A stretch of 27,589 nucleotides of DNA, taken from the NCBI GenBank assembly GCA_964196195.1, contig CAXMSE010000045.1, positions 1 through 27,589 on the forward strand, written 5' to 3'. Under the pieces are notes generated by a model that had not been told where the DNA came from, did no database searches, and saw only the letters and a program-made list of their open reading frames with translations. Both the position numbers and the translations under genes were made by a program. Position 1 is the stretch's first letter; every line of letters begins with the position of its first letter. Origin of the DNA: OFTM10 sp964196195. GTDB taxonomy: Bacteria; Actinomycetota; Acidimicrobiia; Acidimicrobiales; Aldehydirespiratoraceae. Shown here piece after piece: positions 1 through 6,794 of this stretch.

Positions 1-1
1 G

Positions 2-163
2 GTGATTGACACCGGCGAGAGCGTTCGTATGTCGATTGTCGACACTCTCCAATCAATCGGCGCGATCCGCGTGATGCTCATTGTGCTGATCTGCAGCGTC
101 CTTGCCTACGCGCTGCTGAGGAAGCTGTCCGTTCGGAGTTCGGCTCAAAGCGCAAGGCTCTGA
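2..163 (+). CDS. C-terminal end of an unidentified membrane protein (partial)
   Basis: An open frame enters from the left edge and ends at a TGA after 53 codons. Its middle is a hydrophobic stretch (about residues 23-39, reading VMLIVLICSVLAYALL) followed by a basic tail, as at the C-terminus of an inner-membrane protein whose last helix ends in the cytoplasm. No catalytic motif is visible and I do not recognise the family. It could also be a small complete gene starting at the internal ATG (31-33). It converges with the decayed methyltransferase on the other strand. Confidence 0.35.
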   Translation: MIDTGESVRMSIVDTLQSIGAIRVMLIVLICSVLAYALLRKLSVRSSAQSARL

Positions 164-199
164 ACACCACTCAGGAAACGATGCGGTGGGGCATCCGGA

Positions 200-753
200 C
201 GACCGCGAGCTTAATGGTGTCTTTGCTGGTCGAGCGACGATCTCACGCCACACACCCATCGCCTGACCTCGCTCACCTCGAGACCCGACGCGGCAATACT
301 GTCCTCGGTGCGGCGGTTGATCTCGGGGCCCAGCACGCGACTGATCGGTCTTGCCCGCCGGTCGGCCAGCCATCCCAACACAGGATTGCGGGGCCGGACG
401 TGTTCAAGCAGCACCACCTGGCCGTCTGATCTGACCACACGAGCAGTCCCTCTCAGCCCTTTCACCGGGTCCGCCACCGAACAGAACACACACGTGGCAG
501 TGACCGTGTCGAACGAGCCATCTTCGAACGGCAGGGCTTGGACGTCCGCGAGATCCAGAGCAGCCTCGATTCCGTCCCGTCCCCACGCCCACCTCGAGTG
601 TCTCCCCCCTTGCCTTGCTCAAGAGTCGCTTACGTCGCCGACCCACTCCGAGAAGATCCATGGGCTTTCCCATGAGGTCGTAAGCCGCCGCGATCCTGTC
701 ATAGCGCGCGGTGATGGCCTCCTGGGATGACTTCGGGGCGAGGGGTTCGTCAC
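200..753 (-). pseudogene. UbiE-like SAM methyltransferase, frameshifted and internally deleted
   Basis: Pieces of a class I SAM-dependent methyltransferase lie in order but in different frames. The N-terminal piece has ITARYDRIAAAYDLMG and motif I, LEVGVGTGRN (about 569-600). A second frame gives DVQALPFEDGSFDTVTATC, then CSVADPVKGL and VLLEHVRPRNP. A third frame near 220-250 supplies the family's usual end, VWREIVARPA. Between motif I and the DVQALPF segment, the roughly 30-40 residues that normally carry the acidic ribose-binding loop are missing, so this is more than a sequencing slip. No start codon lies in the N-terminal frame, but a GTG overlapping the stop of the upstream SHOCT gene (GTGA, 750-753) sits in another frame, suggesting a further indel. 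Intact relatives occur in actinobacterial copper clusters. Base-calling errors could explain some of the shifts. Confidence 0.75.
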
Positions 754-1016
754 TGGAGCTCGGTGACCCGTTCTCTGTACTCCTCGGTCGATAGTTCCCC
801 CGCGGCGAACCGCTCGGCCAGGGTTTCACGGGCACGATCCATGGGATCTCGTGGGACTGGCCCGCCCGGTACTTGTCCGACACGGACGAACCACAAGAAG
901 AGGGCCACGAGCAACACCATCATGGCCACGCCCCACAACCACATCCAGCCACCGCCCCAGCCGTTCATGTGCTCCCATCCCTCGCTGTCAGCAAGCACGA
1001 ACGCAGCATTGGTCAT
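750..1016 (-). CDS. Small SHOCT-domain membrane protein
   Basis: An 88-residue protein. A Gly/Trp-rich start is followed by one hydrophobic helix (about residues 25-44, WLWGVAMMVLLVALFLWFV). A C-terminal SHOCT motif follows (about 59-87: MDRARETLAERFAAGELSTEEYRERVTEL), a short amphipathic module thought to mediate oligomerisation. The start at 1016 is chosen because AAGGAG stands five bases upstream; a second ATG (MNGWGGG) is possible. Its TGA overlaps a GTG of the downstream methyltransferase remnant, so the two once formed an operon. It is divergent from the hydrolase across a promoter region holding the CsoR-type site. Such proteins are frequent beside copper genes in actinobacteria, but their function is unknown. 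Confidence 0.8.
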   Translation of the reverse strand: MTNAAFVLADSEGWEHMNGWGGGWMWLWGVAMMVLLVALFLWFVRVGQVPGGPVPRDPMDRARETLAERFAAGELSTEEYRERVTELQ

Positions 1017-1098
1017 GGGAACTCCTTCACTGGGCTGGGACGCGGCCACGCGACCGAGTCTCTCCATCAAGGATCGCAAGGCTGGATCGATCGGGGCA

Positions 1099-1112
1099 GA
1101 GTCCAAGGTCCC
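1099..1112. promoter_or_regulatory. Degenerate DosR/DevR-like box
   Basis: GAGTCCAAGGTCCC matches the palindromic GGGAC-N4-GTCCC core known for DosR/DevR with two mismatches in the left arm. Its centre lies about 41 bases before the start site predicted from the -10 TATGAT, a normal position for an activator. On its own it is weak. It is listed because a perfect copy and a near-perfect copy stand upstream of other genes of the island. Confidence 0.3.
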
Positions 1113-1118
1113 TACCCC

Positions 1119-1134
1119 TACCCCCCAAACCTAT
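1119..1134 (+). promoter_or_regulatory. CsoR-type operator between SHOCT and hydrolase genes
   Basis: TACCCCC-N5-CTAT has the same 16-nt geometry as sites at 4356, 4480 and 6387. G/C-tract palindromes flanked by TA are typical CsoR-family operators. It abuts the -10 hexamer of the hydrolase gene (TATGAT, 1134-1139) and could also cover the divergent SHOCT promoter. Confidence 0.55.
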
Positions 1135-1139
1135 ATGAT
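1134..1139 (+). promoter_or_regulatory. -10 hexamer for the hydrolase gene
   Basis: TATGAT is one change from the sigma-70 consensus TATAAT and lies 64 bases before the chosen GTG start. No good -35 is visible at the right distance, in keeping with a promoter that needs an activator. The predicted start is near 1146. Confidence 0.4.
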
Positions 1140-1202
1140 TACTAGAGACATGAAAGGCGCTCTCGACTCAGACTCTTCCGGTTGCCGCGAGGATCTTCGG
1201 TC

Positions 1203-2132
1203 GTGAACATCATGGCGGGCGGTCTCATCGCCGTTGCCCTGATCTGGGTCCTCGTGCACCGCCGATCGGCAGCCGTCGCGCGCTGGCGAGCCCCCGCCCT
1301 ACCGCGCCACCGTGGAGCTCGACTCCACTTTCGTTCCGGCGGCGGCGGCGATGAAGCTGTGATTCTTCTGCACGGGCTGGTGTCGAGCGGCGACCTCTTC
1401 GGTGCCGACTACGACACCATTGCCTCAACACGTCGACTTGTCGTGCCCGACCTCCTCGGCTTTGGACGATCGATGGATGAGAGTCGCGACTCGTTCTCGA
1501 TTGACGACCATCTCGATGCGCTCGACCAGATGGCCGATCAAGCCGGACTATTCGGCGCCAGGTGGACCATCGGGGCCCACTCAATGGGGTGCGCCATTGC
1601 CCTCCGCTGGGCGGCTCGCCACCTCGAACGAATCGACAGGATCGTGTGCTGGGGCGCACCGATCTATCCATCGCCTGACGCTGTTCGAGCTCACATCTCC
1701 GGAAACCTCATGGCCCGCCTCTTTGTCCTCGACACGAGATGGGCTCATAGGGCCTGCGCCGTGAGCTGTCGACATCGCAGTGCCGGTGGGTGGCTCACCG
1801 CAGCGCTCGAGCCTGCACTCCCCGTCGCGGTCGCCCGCGCCGTGCCCCTGCACACATGGCCCGCCTATCGCGACGCGATGAGTCACCTCGTGATCAACAC
1901 CGACTGGCAGCACCTGCTCACGGAACTGGAGGAACCCGGCATCAGCACCGAATTTGTTTGGGGAACAAGGGACCGCGTCGGAGATCACGGCCATGCCAGG
2001 TCGATGGCCGCCAATAACACGATGATCGATACAACCTTCATCGAAGGTGCCGATCACCACCTCCCGATGTCGCACCCTGAGATCTGTCTGACCCAGCTAC
2101 TCGGTCGACGCGGTGATGAAGAGCGGAGTTGA
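1203..2132 (+). CDS. Alpha/beta-fold hydrolase with N-terminal membrane anchor
   Basis: A 309-residue protein starting at GTG 1203, chosen because CGAGGA lies about nine bases upstream; an in-frame TTG at 1182 and ATG at 1212 are alternatives. Residues about 5-18 form a hydrophobic segment, so it is probably anchored in the membrane. The fold signature is clear: oxyanion HGL (57-59), nucleophile elbow AHSMG with Ser127 (Ala replaces the usual first Gly), acid Asp257 (WGTRDRVG) and catalytic His285 or His286 (GADHHLP). The substrate cannot be told; esterase, thioesterase and C-C hydrolase remain open. The CsoR-type site upstream ties it to the metal island. It converges with the ABC permease gene, leaving 11 bases between. 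Confidence 0.8.
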   Translation: MNIMAGGLIAVALIWVLVHRRSAAVARWRAPALPRHRGARLHFRSGGGGDEAVILLHGLVSSGDLFGADYDTIASTRRLVVPDLLGFGRSMDESRDSFSIDDHLDALDQMADQAGLFGARWTIGAHSMGCAIALRWAARHLERIDRIVCWGAPIYPSPDAVRAHISGNLMARLFVLDTRWAHRACAVSCRHRSAGGWLTAALEPALPVAVARAVPLHTWPAYRDAMSHLVINTDWQHLLTELEEPGISTEFVWGTRDRVGDHGHARSMAANNTMIDTTFIEGADHHLPMSHPEICLTQLLGRRGDEERS

Positions 2133-2143
2133 GGACTCCCAGC

Positions 2144-3622
2144 TCAAGAGGCGGTTACCCGTCGGAACACAGCGACAGAAAGGGCCGTGAGAGCGACGAG
2201 CCACCCGAGAGCAAGAATAAGCGCGCCCGCCTCGTCGAATGAGGGCGTGAAGGCGGCGTCCATCATCACCTTCACGGCACCGTGAGCGGGCAAGTAGCGG
2301 CCCCAAGCCGGTGGTGCAGCATCGAACATGGGGTTCTGGGCCAGGCCGATGTCGATGAAGGGCAACAGCAGTAGCGCGTACAGTCCGCCGAGGCGGCCGA
2401 GGAGGGGCCCGACGATCACTCCAATCGTGGCGTAGGTAAGGGCTACCAGCACGTTGGCGGCTACAAAGCGCGGCCAACTGACCGCTTCGAAGCTCACAGC
2501 TGTTACCGCCACCGCCACCGCTGTGGCCAGCAGCGCCACCGCTGCGATTACGGTCATTCGCACGGTGAGGATCTCGGTGGTGCGGTAGTGGGTGAGCGAC
2601 AAGCGGCGATCGGCCTGGGCTGAATCCAAGATTACGAACAGGCCGGCCAATGAGGCCAGGAAGCCGATGGTGATGGGGACCATCACGGCTCCGTGGACAT
2701 CGACCATCGAAAGGATCTGCAAGCTGCGCCCTCCGTCCTCGGCCAGTTCAACGGGGATCGCGTCGTTCGGAGTGACCGCTATGGAAGTGCTTATGAAACC
2801 CACCGGCAGAAGGAGGATGAGGATCCACATCACCGGCATGCGGCGCAGCTGCCGCGCTGCCGCGACCAACGCCGCCACCATGCGGCGAAGTGTGGGCGGG
2901 AGTTGACGAGTCGGGTGTGCTTGGCTGTGGGTGGTCGCCATGAGCGAGAGGACACCGAGCGACAAGGTCGCGACGGCCCACAACAGCGACAGGCCCAGGT
3001 CCCCCGGAGCGCCACCGTGGCCGGACGCAACGTCGGTGACGACCAGGGTGGGGAAATGCAGGGGGAAGACACGAATGAAGGTCCCGGTGCCACCCATCCC
3101 GGGCCCGAAAAATACATCGAATATCCAGGTGAATACGACAATCAGCGAACCGTTCAGATCCGATCGGACCAGGGCACCTACTGTGATCCCGATGCCGGCG
3201 TAGATCAGCGCGAATAGAACCGTCGCCCCTATTACCCGCGGCGTGGTGGCCAGATCCGTCCGGACCCTCAACGCAACGAGCGCACCCAGCGACGCAATTC
3301 CCGCCAACGTCAATGTGGATGCCAACCGTGAGGCCACCACTCGGAGTGCTCCTGCTCCCGCAGCGGCCAGACGTCGATCGGCCTCCCTAGACGTCGAGAT
3401 GTGGAAGAAGCTGGCCACACCAGCAAGCACCGCCGCCGCCCATCCAGCGGTAGCTACCTCAACATCACCCAGATCAGCTACGCCTCCCAGAATGTCGGCG
3501 AAATCCGCAAGCGCTCCCGCCGACAGGGTCACGAAAATCACCGGCACAGCTCCGAGGAGCACCAGGTTGAGCGGTCGACGGGCGTACTCGACCAGCCACC
3601 GAACCGCCATCGCTGCCGTCAC
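2144..3622 (-). CDS. ABC-2-type permease, internally duplicated
   Basis: A 492-residue polytopic membrane protein, read after and overlapping the ATPase gene by ATGA (3619-3622). It contains two similar halves (about 1-235 and 245-492). Each begins with an amphipathic basic segment, then a first helix (LNLVLLGAVPVIFVTL; MWILILLLPVGFIST). Each also carries related mid-segments (EADRRLAAAGAGALRVVASRLA versus QADRRLSLTHYRTTEILTVRMT, and LFALIYAGIGITVGAL versus LVALTYATIGVIVGPL). A fused pair would let one polypeptide form the whole membrane part of the exporter with the ATPase. The substrate is unknown. The CsoR-type operator in front of the operon suggests a role in metal or envelope stress. 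Confidence 0.85.
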   Translation of the reverse strand: MTAAMAVRWLVEYARRPLNLVLLGAVPVIFVTLSAGALADFADILGGVADLGDVEVATAGWAAAVLAGVASFFHISTSREADRRLAAAGAGALRVVASRLASTLTLAGIASLGALVALRVRTDLATTPRVIGATVLFALIYAGIGITVGALVRSDLNGSLIVVFTWIFDVFFGPGMGGTGTFIRVFPLHFPTLVVTDVASGHGGAPGDLGLSLLWAVATLSLGVLSLMATTHSQAHPTRQLPPTLRRMVAALVAAARQLRRMPVMWILILLLPVGFISTSIAVTPNDAIPVELAEDGGRSLQILSMVDVHGAVMVPITIGFLASLAGLFVILDSAQADRRLSLTHYRTTEILTVRMTVIAAVALLATAVAVAVTAVSFEAVSWPRFVAANVLVALTYATIGVIVGPLLGRLGGLYALLLLPFIDIGLAQNPMFDAAPPAWGRYLPAHGAVKVMMDAAFTPSFDEAGALILALGWLVALTALSVAVFRRVTAS

Positions 3623-4335
3623 CGCAACACCGTACGTCCGTCGCTCAGGTCGTAGATCCGGTCGAAGCGTTCCTCGTCAGCGATGAAATGACTGATTATC
3701 AACAAGCTGGCGCCCGCCCCGCGCCGCTGAGCGGTCAGATCCCAGAAGCGTTGGTAGGTATCCCAGTCGAAACCGGAGTAGGGCTCGTCGAGTAGCAGCA
3801 GAACAGGGTCGTGAAGCATCGCCAGCGCCAGGTTCAACTTGGACCGCGTCCCGCCCGAGAGCTCCTCGACTCGGGTCGTAGCAAACTTGGCAAAGTCCAA
3901 CTCGTCGTACAATGACCCGCGCGATCGGACCAACTCGGCGGCGTTCAGTCCGTAAGCCGCACCGAAGAGATCCAGATGCTCATCACAGGTCAATCGCTCG
4001 TAGAGCACGGGGACCTGCGGGCAATAGCCGAAGCTCTCGGTTCGGTCAACGGTTCCTGCATCGGCGGTGAGGTCGCCGACCAGTACCTTCATGAGGGTGC
4101 TCTTGCCCGATCCGTTCTCGCCGACCAGCCCCACGATCTCGCCCGGCCCCAGAGTGATCTCCGACCCCTTCAGCACTTGGAGAGTTCGCCTTCTGGGCCA
4201 CCAGCCCCGACGGTAGGACTTCCATATTTCCCTGCCCGCCAGAACTGAGGCCGGTCCAGCTCCACGCGCCTCCGCGTGCGGGGTGCTGACGCGATCGACC
4301 GGACTATCTCCATCAGGTTCGGCAGACACATCCAT
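3619..4335 (-). CDS. ABC transporter ATP-binding protein
   Basis: A 238-residue nucleotide-binding subunit with Walker A GENGSGKST (72-80), Q-loop Gln107, signature LSGGT (159-163), Walker B VLLLLLDEP (178-186) and switch His216 (ISHF). An acidic N-terminal extension of about 30 residues precedes the domain. The ATG at 4335 is preceded by GGAG eight bases away. The next gene overlaps by four bases and encodes the duplicated ABC-2 permease, so this is an exporter driven by a homodimer of this protein. The promoter region holds a perfect CsoR-type operator and, further upstream, a DosR-like palindrome. Confidence 0.92.
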   Translation of the reverse strand: MDVSAEPDGDSPVDRVSTPHAEARGAGPASVLAGREIWKSYRRGWWPRRRTLQVLKGSEITLGPGEIVGLVGENGSGKSTLMKVLVGDLTADAGTVDRTESFGYCPQVPVLYERLTCDEHLDLFGAAYGLNAAELVRSRGSLYDELDFAKFATTRVEELSGGTRSKLNLALAMLHDPVLLLLDEPYSGFDWDTYQRFWDLTAQRRGAGASLLIISHFIADEERFDRIYDLSDGRTVLR

Positions 4336-4355
4336 AGTCAGTTCTCCGTGAATCT

Positions 4356-4371
4356 ATACCTATAGGGGGTA
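4356..4371 (-). promoter_or_regulatory. CsoR-type operator of the ABC operon
   Basis: ATAC-N5-GGGGGTA on the plus strand lies within a longer imperfect palindrome, CTATACC...GGTATAG (4354-4374). It starts 20 bases upstream of the ATPase start codon. The minus-strand reading TATAGGTATAGA inside it contains plausible -10 sequences, so a bound repressor would block this promoter. Confidence 0.6.
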
Positions 4372-4396
4372 TAGCTACACCAACCCTCCGGGGCAA

Positions 4397-4410
4397 GGGA
4401 CCAAGGTCCC
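4397..4410. promoter_or_regulatory. DosR/DevR-like palindrome
   Basis: GGGACCAAGGTCCC (within AGGGACCAAGGTCCCT, 4396-4411) is a perfect match to the GGGAC-N4-GTCCC core recognised by the NarL/LuxR-type response regulator DosR/DevR of mycobacteria. It lies between the divergent ABC and thiol-redox operons. No response regulator is encoded in this window, so the cognate factor is unknown. Confidence 0.45.
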
Positions 4411-4456
4411 TCGACTCGATCCAGACGCCGCCCGAGGTAGTCACCGATGCCGTTTA

Positions 4457-4470
4457 GGGACCTTTGGCCC
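4457..4470. promoter_or_regulatory. Second DosR/DevR-like palindrome
   Basis: GGGACCTTTGGCCC differs by one base from the GGGAC-N4-GTCCC core and is preceded by TTTA. Its centre is about 42 bases upstream of the predicted start at 4506, the classic position for an activator that replaces a poor -35. Confidence 0.4.
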
Positions 4471-4479
4471 GATTCCCAA

Positions 4480-4495
4480 ATACACCAGGGGGGTA
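4480..4495 (+). promoter_or_regulatory. CsoR-type operator of the thiol-redox operon
   Basis: ATAC-N5-GGGGGTA has the same spacing as the site at 4356. It overlaps the -10 of the promoter for the glutaredoxin-like gene. Its position means the in-frame TTG at 4464 is unlikely to be the real start of that gene. Confidence 0.55.
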
Positions 4496-4506
4496 CGGTA
4501 TTTTAG
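4494..4506 (+). promoter_or_regulatory. -10 element and probable leaderless start
   Basis: TACGGT (4494-4499, TA-N3-T) is followed seven bases later by the GTG start codon at 4506. The predicted first transcribed base would be the first base of the start codon, giving a leaderless mRNA. Confidence 0.4.
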
Positions 4507-4805
4507 TGGAACATTCCGAAGAAGCGACAAGTCGCGGAACGGTCACGATCGTCACCAGTTCTGGCTGCCACTTGTGCGAACTGGCTAAAGATGTCGTCAA
4601 CTCGGTGGCCGGCGATCACCGACTGAGCGTTCGCATCGTCGACCTGATGTCACCCGAAGGCACTCGCCTCGCCACTACCCATCGAATGCCGTTCCCGCCG
4701 CTGATTCTCGTGAACGGCCAACTCCACGGTCACGGCCGGGTTTCGGAGAAGAAACTCCGTCGATTCGTTGAGTCCAACCGGCCATCGATCCGAACCGAGC
4801 GCTGA
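4506..4805 (+). CDS. Glutaredoxin/thioredoxin-like protein with CxxC
   Basis: A 99-residue protein with a small thioredoxin-fold pattern: strand GTVTIVTSS, then the redox motif C21-H-L-C24 heading a helix (CHLCELAKDVV). A later strand RIVDLMSPEG is followed by PFPPLILVNGQ with the cis-Pro type loop and HGHGRVSEKKLRRFVE. It has no signal peptide, so it is cytoplasmic. It begins the operon glutaredoxin - CcdA-like - redoxin and ends one base before the ATG of the next gene. A likely job is to exchange electrons with the CcdA-like membrane protein. The GTG start is chosen over TTG 4464 because the promoter and operator lie between them. Confidence 0.75.
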   Translation: MEHSEEATSRGTVTIVTSSGCHLCELAKDVVNSVAGDHRLSVRIVDLMSPEGTRLATTHRMPFPPLILVNGQLHGHGRVSEKKLRRFVESNRPSIRTER

Positions 4806-4806
4806 G

Positions 4807-5730
4807 ATGGGCGGCATATTCCTCGGTGGCTCTCTCACTGCGGCCTTCTTTGCCGGCGTCATCGCCCTGTTCGCCCCGTGCTGCATCGTCTTCATGTTCC
4901 CGTCGTATCTATCGGTCGCTGTGAAGAATCGCCGCCGGCGTCTGGTGCCGCTGACGTTCGTCTTCGCGGCCGGCATTTCCGTCGTGCTGCTACCGGTGAC
5001 GCTCGGTGTGGGTGCACTTTCGCGGTCCTTGTTGCGCTATCACGGGCCTCTGTACGGCGTAGGCGGCAGCCTGCTCCTGGTGCTCGCAATCCTCGCTGCC
5101 ACTGGGAAGACCTGGATGCTCCCGATCATGCGCCAAGCGCCTGACGTGACGCGCACCGATGCCGGAAGCACCTTCGCTCTCGGCGTCTTCTCGGGCGCCG
5201 CGAGTGCCTGTTGCGCGCCCGTCTTGGCGGGCGTGATAACCCTGTCGGCCGTCTCGCCGAGCCTGCTGCAGAGCACGGCAATGGGATTCGCGTACGTATT
5301 CGGCATGGTCTTCCCGCTTGTGGTTCTCACCGCCTTGTGGGACCGTGCCGGCCTCGCCGAACGGCCCGGACTCAGGGGGCGCATCGTTCGCTGGAGACTG
5401 GGCACGAGAGAGTTCGTCACCAACACATTCGATCTCATCGCTGCTGCGATGTTCTCCCTCATGGGCCTACTGCTCTGGCTGATCGCCATCACTGGCGCCT
5501 CGGTCGCAACCGACTTCCAAGATGACCTGTCGGTGTCGTTGCAAAACAGATTCCGCCCGATCGTCAACCTGCTCGACCCGGTTCCCGAAGTTGTCATCGG
5601 CCTGTCGTTGGTGATGATTGCGATCTCCGCTGTCGCCTTGACCGGTCGAACCCACTCAACCGAAATCCCCTCGCAAGGAAGTGATCACGATGACGAAACA
5701 ACAACGCAGGAATCGGCCTCATCGGTCTAA
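4807..5730 (+). CDS. CcdA/DsbD-like membrane thiol transporter
   Basis: A 307-residue protein with about six or more hydrophobic helices. The first helix carries ALFAPCCIVFMFPSYLS (Cys25-Cys26) and a later one SGAASACCAPVLAG (Cys135-Cys136). These match the two helix-borne cysteine positions that shuttle electrons across the membrane in CcdA, but each is doubled to a CC pair. The tail is hydrophilic and acidic. The ATG at 4807 follows the preceding stop by one base. The next gene, a membrane-anchored redoxin, overlaps its end by 41 bases. It probably passes reducing power from the cytoplasmic CxxC protein to the external redoxin. A direct part in copper or mercury handling by the CC pairs is possible but unproven. 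Confidence 0.8.
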   Translation: MGGIFLGGSLTAAFFAGVIALFAPCCIVFMFPSYLSVAVKNRRRRLVPLTFVFAAGISVVLLPVTLGVGALSRSLLRYHGPLYGVGGSLLLVLAILAATGKTWMLPIMRQAPDVTRTDAGSTFALGVFSGAASACCAPVLAGVITLSAVSPSLLQSTAMGFAYVFGMVFPLVVLTALWDRAGLAERPGLRGRIVRWRLGTREFVTNTFDLIAAAMFSLMGLLLWLIAITGASVATDFQDDLSVSLQNRFRPIVNLLDPVPEVVIGLSLVMIAISAVALTGRTHSTEIPSQGSDHDDETTTQESASSV

Positions 5731-6283
5731 CCGCGCCCGGTCGGCCCGGTCATCATGGACCTGGCTTGGCATTGTTCTACCGATCGCCGCGATAGCGGCC
5801 CTGGCCATATTCGGATCGGGAAAGGACTCGACGACGGGAGCGACACCTGGCACTCCGGCAGCCATGTTCGAACTGCCAACCAGCACCGGCACCACCTTTG
5901 CGTTGCAGGATGCCCTGACAGAGTCCGACGTGCTTCTCTATTTTTCCATGGGCGTCGGCTGCGACGGCTGCTTCGCTCAAATTCCTGAAGTGAACCAAGC
6001 GCTGGCTGATCGACAGATCAAACTGATGCCGGTGATGATCCAGGACACCGACCTGGTGAATACCACCGCTCAGGCCTGGGGCATCGAACAACCCATACTC
6101 ATCGATGCCGACCGCGCCGTGTCGGAAGCCTACGAAATGCTCGGTATCAACGGTCACAACGATCGCCCGTTCCACAGCATCGCCCTCGTCAAACAAGAAG
6201 GCACTGTCAGCTTCGTCAAGCACTACGACACAATGTTCGTCGAAGTCGACGAGATGATCGCCGATCTCGCCTCGATCGAGTAA
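5690..6283 (+). CDS. Membrane-anchored redoxin (thioredoxin fold)
   Basis: A 197-residue protein. A basic N-terminus and one hydrophobic helix (about 24-42, WLGIVLPIAAIAALAIFG) precede a thioredoxin/AhpC-like domain with the redox motif C91-D-G-C94 (FSMGVGCDGCFAQIPE). The domain should face outward. ATG 5690 is chosen because AAGGA lies ten bases upstream; the GTG at 5681 is too close to it. It overlaps the CcdA-like gene by 41 bases. Within the operon it is the likely final acceptor of electrons from the CcdA-like protein, reducing or protecting thiols outside the membrane under metal stress. The exact target cannot be read from sequence. Confidence 0.78.
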   Translation: MTKQQRRNRPHRSNRARSARSSWTWLGIVLPIAAIAALAIFGSGKDSTTGATPGTPAAMFELPTSTGTTFALQDALTESDVLLYFSMGVGCDGCFAQIPEVNQALADRQIKLMPVMIQDTDLVNTTAQAWGIEQPILIDADRAVSEAYEMLGINGHNDRPFHSIALVKQEGTVSFVKHYDTMFVEVDEMIADLASIE

Positions 6284-6381
6284 GAGTCGTCGCGGCACGG
6301 CTCGATCTAGAAAGGTTCCACCGAGTCCAACCCCTGGCATCACACCCATACCATCCTCCACCGATACGGGCGAAGGGCGAC

Positions 6382-6402
6382 TAGAGTACCCCGTACCCCT
6401 AT
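6382..6402 (+). promoter_or_regulatory. csoR promoter with overlapping CsoR-type operator
   Basis: A -10-like TAGAGT (6382-6387) is followed by TACCCCG-N5-CTAT (6387-6402), the same 16-nt operator pattern with one change (G for C). It runs into the ATG of csoR at 6401. A repressor bound here would block initiation, consistent with autoregulation. The leader would be very short. Confidence 0.5.
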
Positions 6403-6682
6403 GGCTGGATACACCCTTTCCAAAGACAACTACCTCGCTCGGCTTCGACGCGTCGAAGGTCAAGTCCGCGGTCTGCAGCGAATGATCGACGAAGACACCT
6501 ACTGCATCGACGTGCTCACCCAGATCAGCTCGGTCACCAAGGCGCTGCAGGGAGTCGGCATGGGACTCGTCGACGAACACCTTCGTCACTGCGTCCTGGA
6601 AGCCGCCGCGGAAAGCGAAGAAGCCGGCAGCGCGAAGATCGATGAAGCCACAACAGCCATCGCCAGGCTCCTTCGCTCCTGA
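6401..6682 (+). CDS. csoR: Copper-sensing transcriptional repressor CsoR
   Basis: A 93-residue all-helical repressor of the CsoR/RcnR (DUF156) family. The conserved helix LARLRRVEGQVRGLQRMIDEDTYCIDVLTQISSV is present. The Cu(I) ligands of the copper-sensing branch are in place as Cys35, His60 and Cys64 (C-H-C). The family binds operator DNA as a tetramer and lets go when Cu(I) binds. A site of the island's shared operator type overlaps its own start, and three more stand before the hydrolase, ABC and thiol-redox genes. It follows the redoxin gene after 117 bases with its own promoter, and lies upstream of the ATPase. Length and ligand pattern are normal for the family. Confidence 0.93.
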   Translation: MAGYTLSKDNYLARLRRVEGQVRGLQRMIDEDTYCIDVLTQISSVTKALQGVGMGLVDEHLRHCVLEAAAESEEAGSAKIDEATTAIARLLRS

Positions 6683-6687
6683 CCCAG

Positions 6688-6704
6688 CACCGCCCGCCGC
6701 GGTG
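6688..6704 (+). terminator. Small hairpin after csoR
   Basis: CACCGC-N5-GCGGTG forms a six-base-pair GC stem just after the csoR stop. There is no T-run behind it, so termination is only a guess. Confidence 0.25.
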
Positions 6705-6763
6705 GACAGGCATCCGCTCACGTTGACGCGGCGCTTCTCCCACGGCTGATCCGGACAACCCGC

Positions 6764-6794
6764 TTGACCTTCTACCTGAATGGAAGGTGTACAA
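6764..6794 (+). promoter_or_regulatory. MerR-family promoter/operator of the ATPase-merR operon
   Basis: A -35 TTGACC (6764-6769) overlaps the dyad ACCTTC-N10-GAAGGT (6767-6788), followed by TGTACA as a -10 candidate about 18 bases downstream. An over-long spacer filled by a dyad is the hallmark of promoters twisted open by MerR-family activators, and the half-sites resemble those of CueR-type operators. The regulator is most likely the MerR protein encoded at 8969. Confidence 0.75.
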
